Assembly: GCA_009741485.1 (NCBI GenBank) | Contig: CM019214.1 | Location: forward strand, 55,539,771-55,603,770 | Direction of reading: 5' to 3' | DNA from: Malurus cyaneus samueli | Lineage: Eukaryota > Chordata > Aves > Passeriformes > Maluridae | DNA: 64,000 nt | Shown here: in pieces, positions 62,354-64,000 of the stretch | Numbering within the stretch: position 1 is the stretch's first letter | Layout of the letters: each line of letters opens with the position of its first letter | Position numbers and translations under genes: made by a program | The notes under the pieces: generated by a model | Database searches by the model: none | What the model was told of the DNA's origin: nothing | Seen by the model: the letters and a program-made list of their open reading frames with translations, nothing else

Positions 62354-64000
62354 AATTAACTCATTACCACTGGTAGTCTAGACAAAATAAAATTCTTTAA
62401 TTATTGGCTATGTTTAGAAAATCCCCATTCTTGGGCAGATGTGCCTGTCATGTAAAGATATAATCTGGATTCTTTGAGTTACTCATAAATGGCTCATCCT
62501 TGTGATGAACTATGTGTAGCACATTTGAATACACGCCTCTTCAGGCATCCACAGATCAACCTGGCACATTCAGTCTTTTCCCAAACTTCCCTGCTGCATG
62601 GTGCTAAAAGGTGACATAAAGGTACCATCAACAATCAGCAACTGACTCAAAAAGAATATCTGTGATTAATTTCTGGCTTCCCTGCATTTGTTGCCTCAGT
62701 GTTTTGAAAGTGATTTCTCTATCAGCAACCAAAACAGAGCTTCACGTTGCCCTAGTTAAGAGAATAATAGCAACTGCTTTACATTGCAAAGTGTTCATCT
62801 TCTATGCTTTCAATGATCTTTTTAGTTTTCTCCATTCTAATAGGGAAAATGTCTCCAATCCATATGGCTTTCTCTTTCAGACTTTTCCTATGGCAAATAA
62901 AGGATTTAGTGATCACTTGTATGGAAATGATAATCTAGATTAATTGCCCAATTTTTTGATTTCTGAATATCTAAATATCCTTCAATGCTAACTGAAATAA
63001 TCATAAATTTTCAGCCAGCTGCATAATAATGAGCCCATTGAAGGGAATCATATATGTCCTGAATATGTATTTGTATAACGAGACAGCCCTGGCTCTGAAC
63101 CAGCAGGCTGTTTTTGTAGAACCTTTTCCCTGAATTAATCCTCAGTCATTGAAGCTTTTAGAAATAAATAAAATTTTATCAATGTATTTCAAATAATCCA
63201 ATCTCTGAATAAATCAAATAGAATTTTTGGCTGCAGAAATATATTTTAGTGCAAAAAAAAAAATTTACTTCAAAATGATAGCTCTTCATTATGCAACAGT
63301 TTGCCACTATTGTTTATTGGATCTTCTCTGCCATGACAGAAAGAAAGACTGCCAGAGAGATACAGAAAACAACTTCCAATGAAATTCTGGTGTCATTAAA
63401 GAGAATGACAAAATTCCTATTAACTTCAATAAGCTCAAGAAAAGCCTTTACACAGATTAGTTGGCTATTAGTTACATAACTGTATCTATGCATGCTGGCT
63501 AAACAATGAATCTTCTCAAAGCTGCCCATAAAGTTATATAAAAATAAAGGAAAGGAATTTTATGTATGTCTTTTATACAAGAGAAGAGGGTTCATAGAAG
63601 AGAAAGCAATAAGTTTTTTGTGCCATTTCCAGACACAAAAAGAGTACCTCTATGACAGAGAAAGTTATTTCACTAAAATCTTACCTTCCTAAGAAAGACA
63701 CAGTGAGAAAGGCATTTCTAGCTGGACTCATAAGGAAAAGTGTGAGAAAAATTTATATTTTAAAACAATATCACAAAAAGAAGCTTAGATCTGGAGAAAA
63801 GAATTAGTGTTATCTAACCTGTTTATCCTGTGTTATCAAAAACAGGATTGTGTTGTATTCTTGTAAATATACCAAAGAAACACTTTATCATTGCTTTCTT
63901 TTTTTTTCCAATAGTGAAAGCAGATGGCTAGGTTCCTTTGATTATTTGGTCCAAAAAAGGATCAGTGTTGAATCTAGACAATATAAATTTACAAATACAG

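Larger units (their letters stand above)
58936..64000. other. Unassigned AT-rich non-coding DNA
   Basis: No exon, tRNA or interspersed repeat recognised. It includes A/T runs (59324, 59605, 62297), two hairpins (60803-60827 and 61036-61109) and short frames without known domains. The interval at about 63000-63130 has a balanced composition and looks like unique sequence. Confidence 0.5.

Overview
The window reads as a piece of a bird nuclear genome. It is AT-rich, shows no protein-coding gene I can defend, and its recognisable content is fragments of CR1 LINEs (the dominant avian retrotransposon), three copies of one avian endogenous-retrovirus LTR family, and simple repeats. CR1 copies ending in short ATTCTGTG-type repeats rather than poly(A), together with this LTR family, point to a bird. 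I cannot fix the order or species, nor say whether the window is a large intron or intergenic.

Layout. 1-62 is the edge of a CR1 copy. 63-8559 is mostly unassigned AT-rich DNA with an A/C-rich low-complexity block at 3134-3300. An LTR lies on the minus strand at 8560-9185, then CR1 pieces at 10930-11162 (+), 13035-13505 (+, reverse-transcriptase region) and 19258-19424 (+, 3' end). The densest repeat zone is 24166-34965: an approximately 1 kb LTR (-), a 1 kb CR1 with an internal deletion (26325-27345, -), a CR1 3' fragment (31608-31775, -), and a 1.2 kb CR1 (33050-34262, -) directly abutted by an LTR in the opposite orientation (34265-34965, +). Further on are a probable CR1 5' fragment (41850-42240), a CR1 internal fragment (44750-44892), a 592-bp almost pure purine tract (48689-49280), a CR1 3' half (50884-51582, -), a CR1 3' fragment (56245-56440, -), and an old reptile-type CR1 (58429-58935, +) that contains a 30-A run.

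There is no operon-like or pathway organisation. The only coding traces are decayed CR1 ORF2 pieces (reverse transcriptase and C-terminal region). The unassigned intervals hold no exon, tRNA, snRNA or CRISPR that I could recognise; many open frames there begin at non-ATG codons or translate simple repeats. The items most worth a second look are the purine tract, a miRNA-like hairpin at 61036-61109, a cluster of small hairpins at 39102-40247, a 64/65-bp direct duplication flanking an N at 57089, and the LTR/CR1 junction near 34263. No novel multi-gene system was found.
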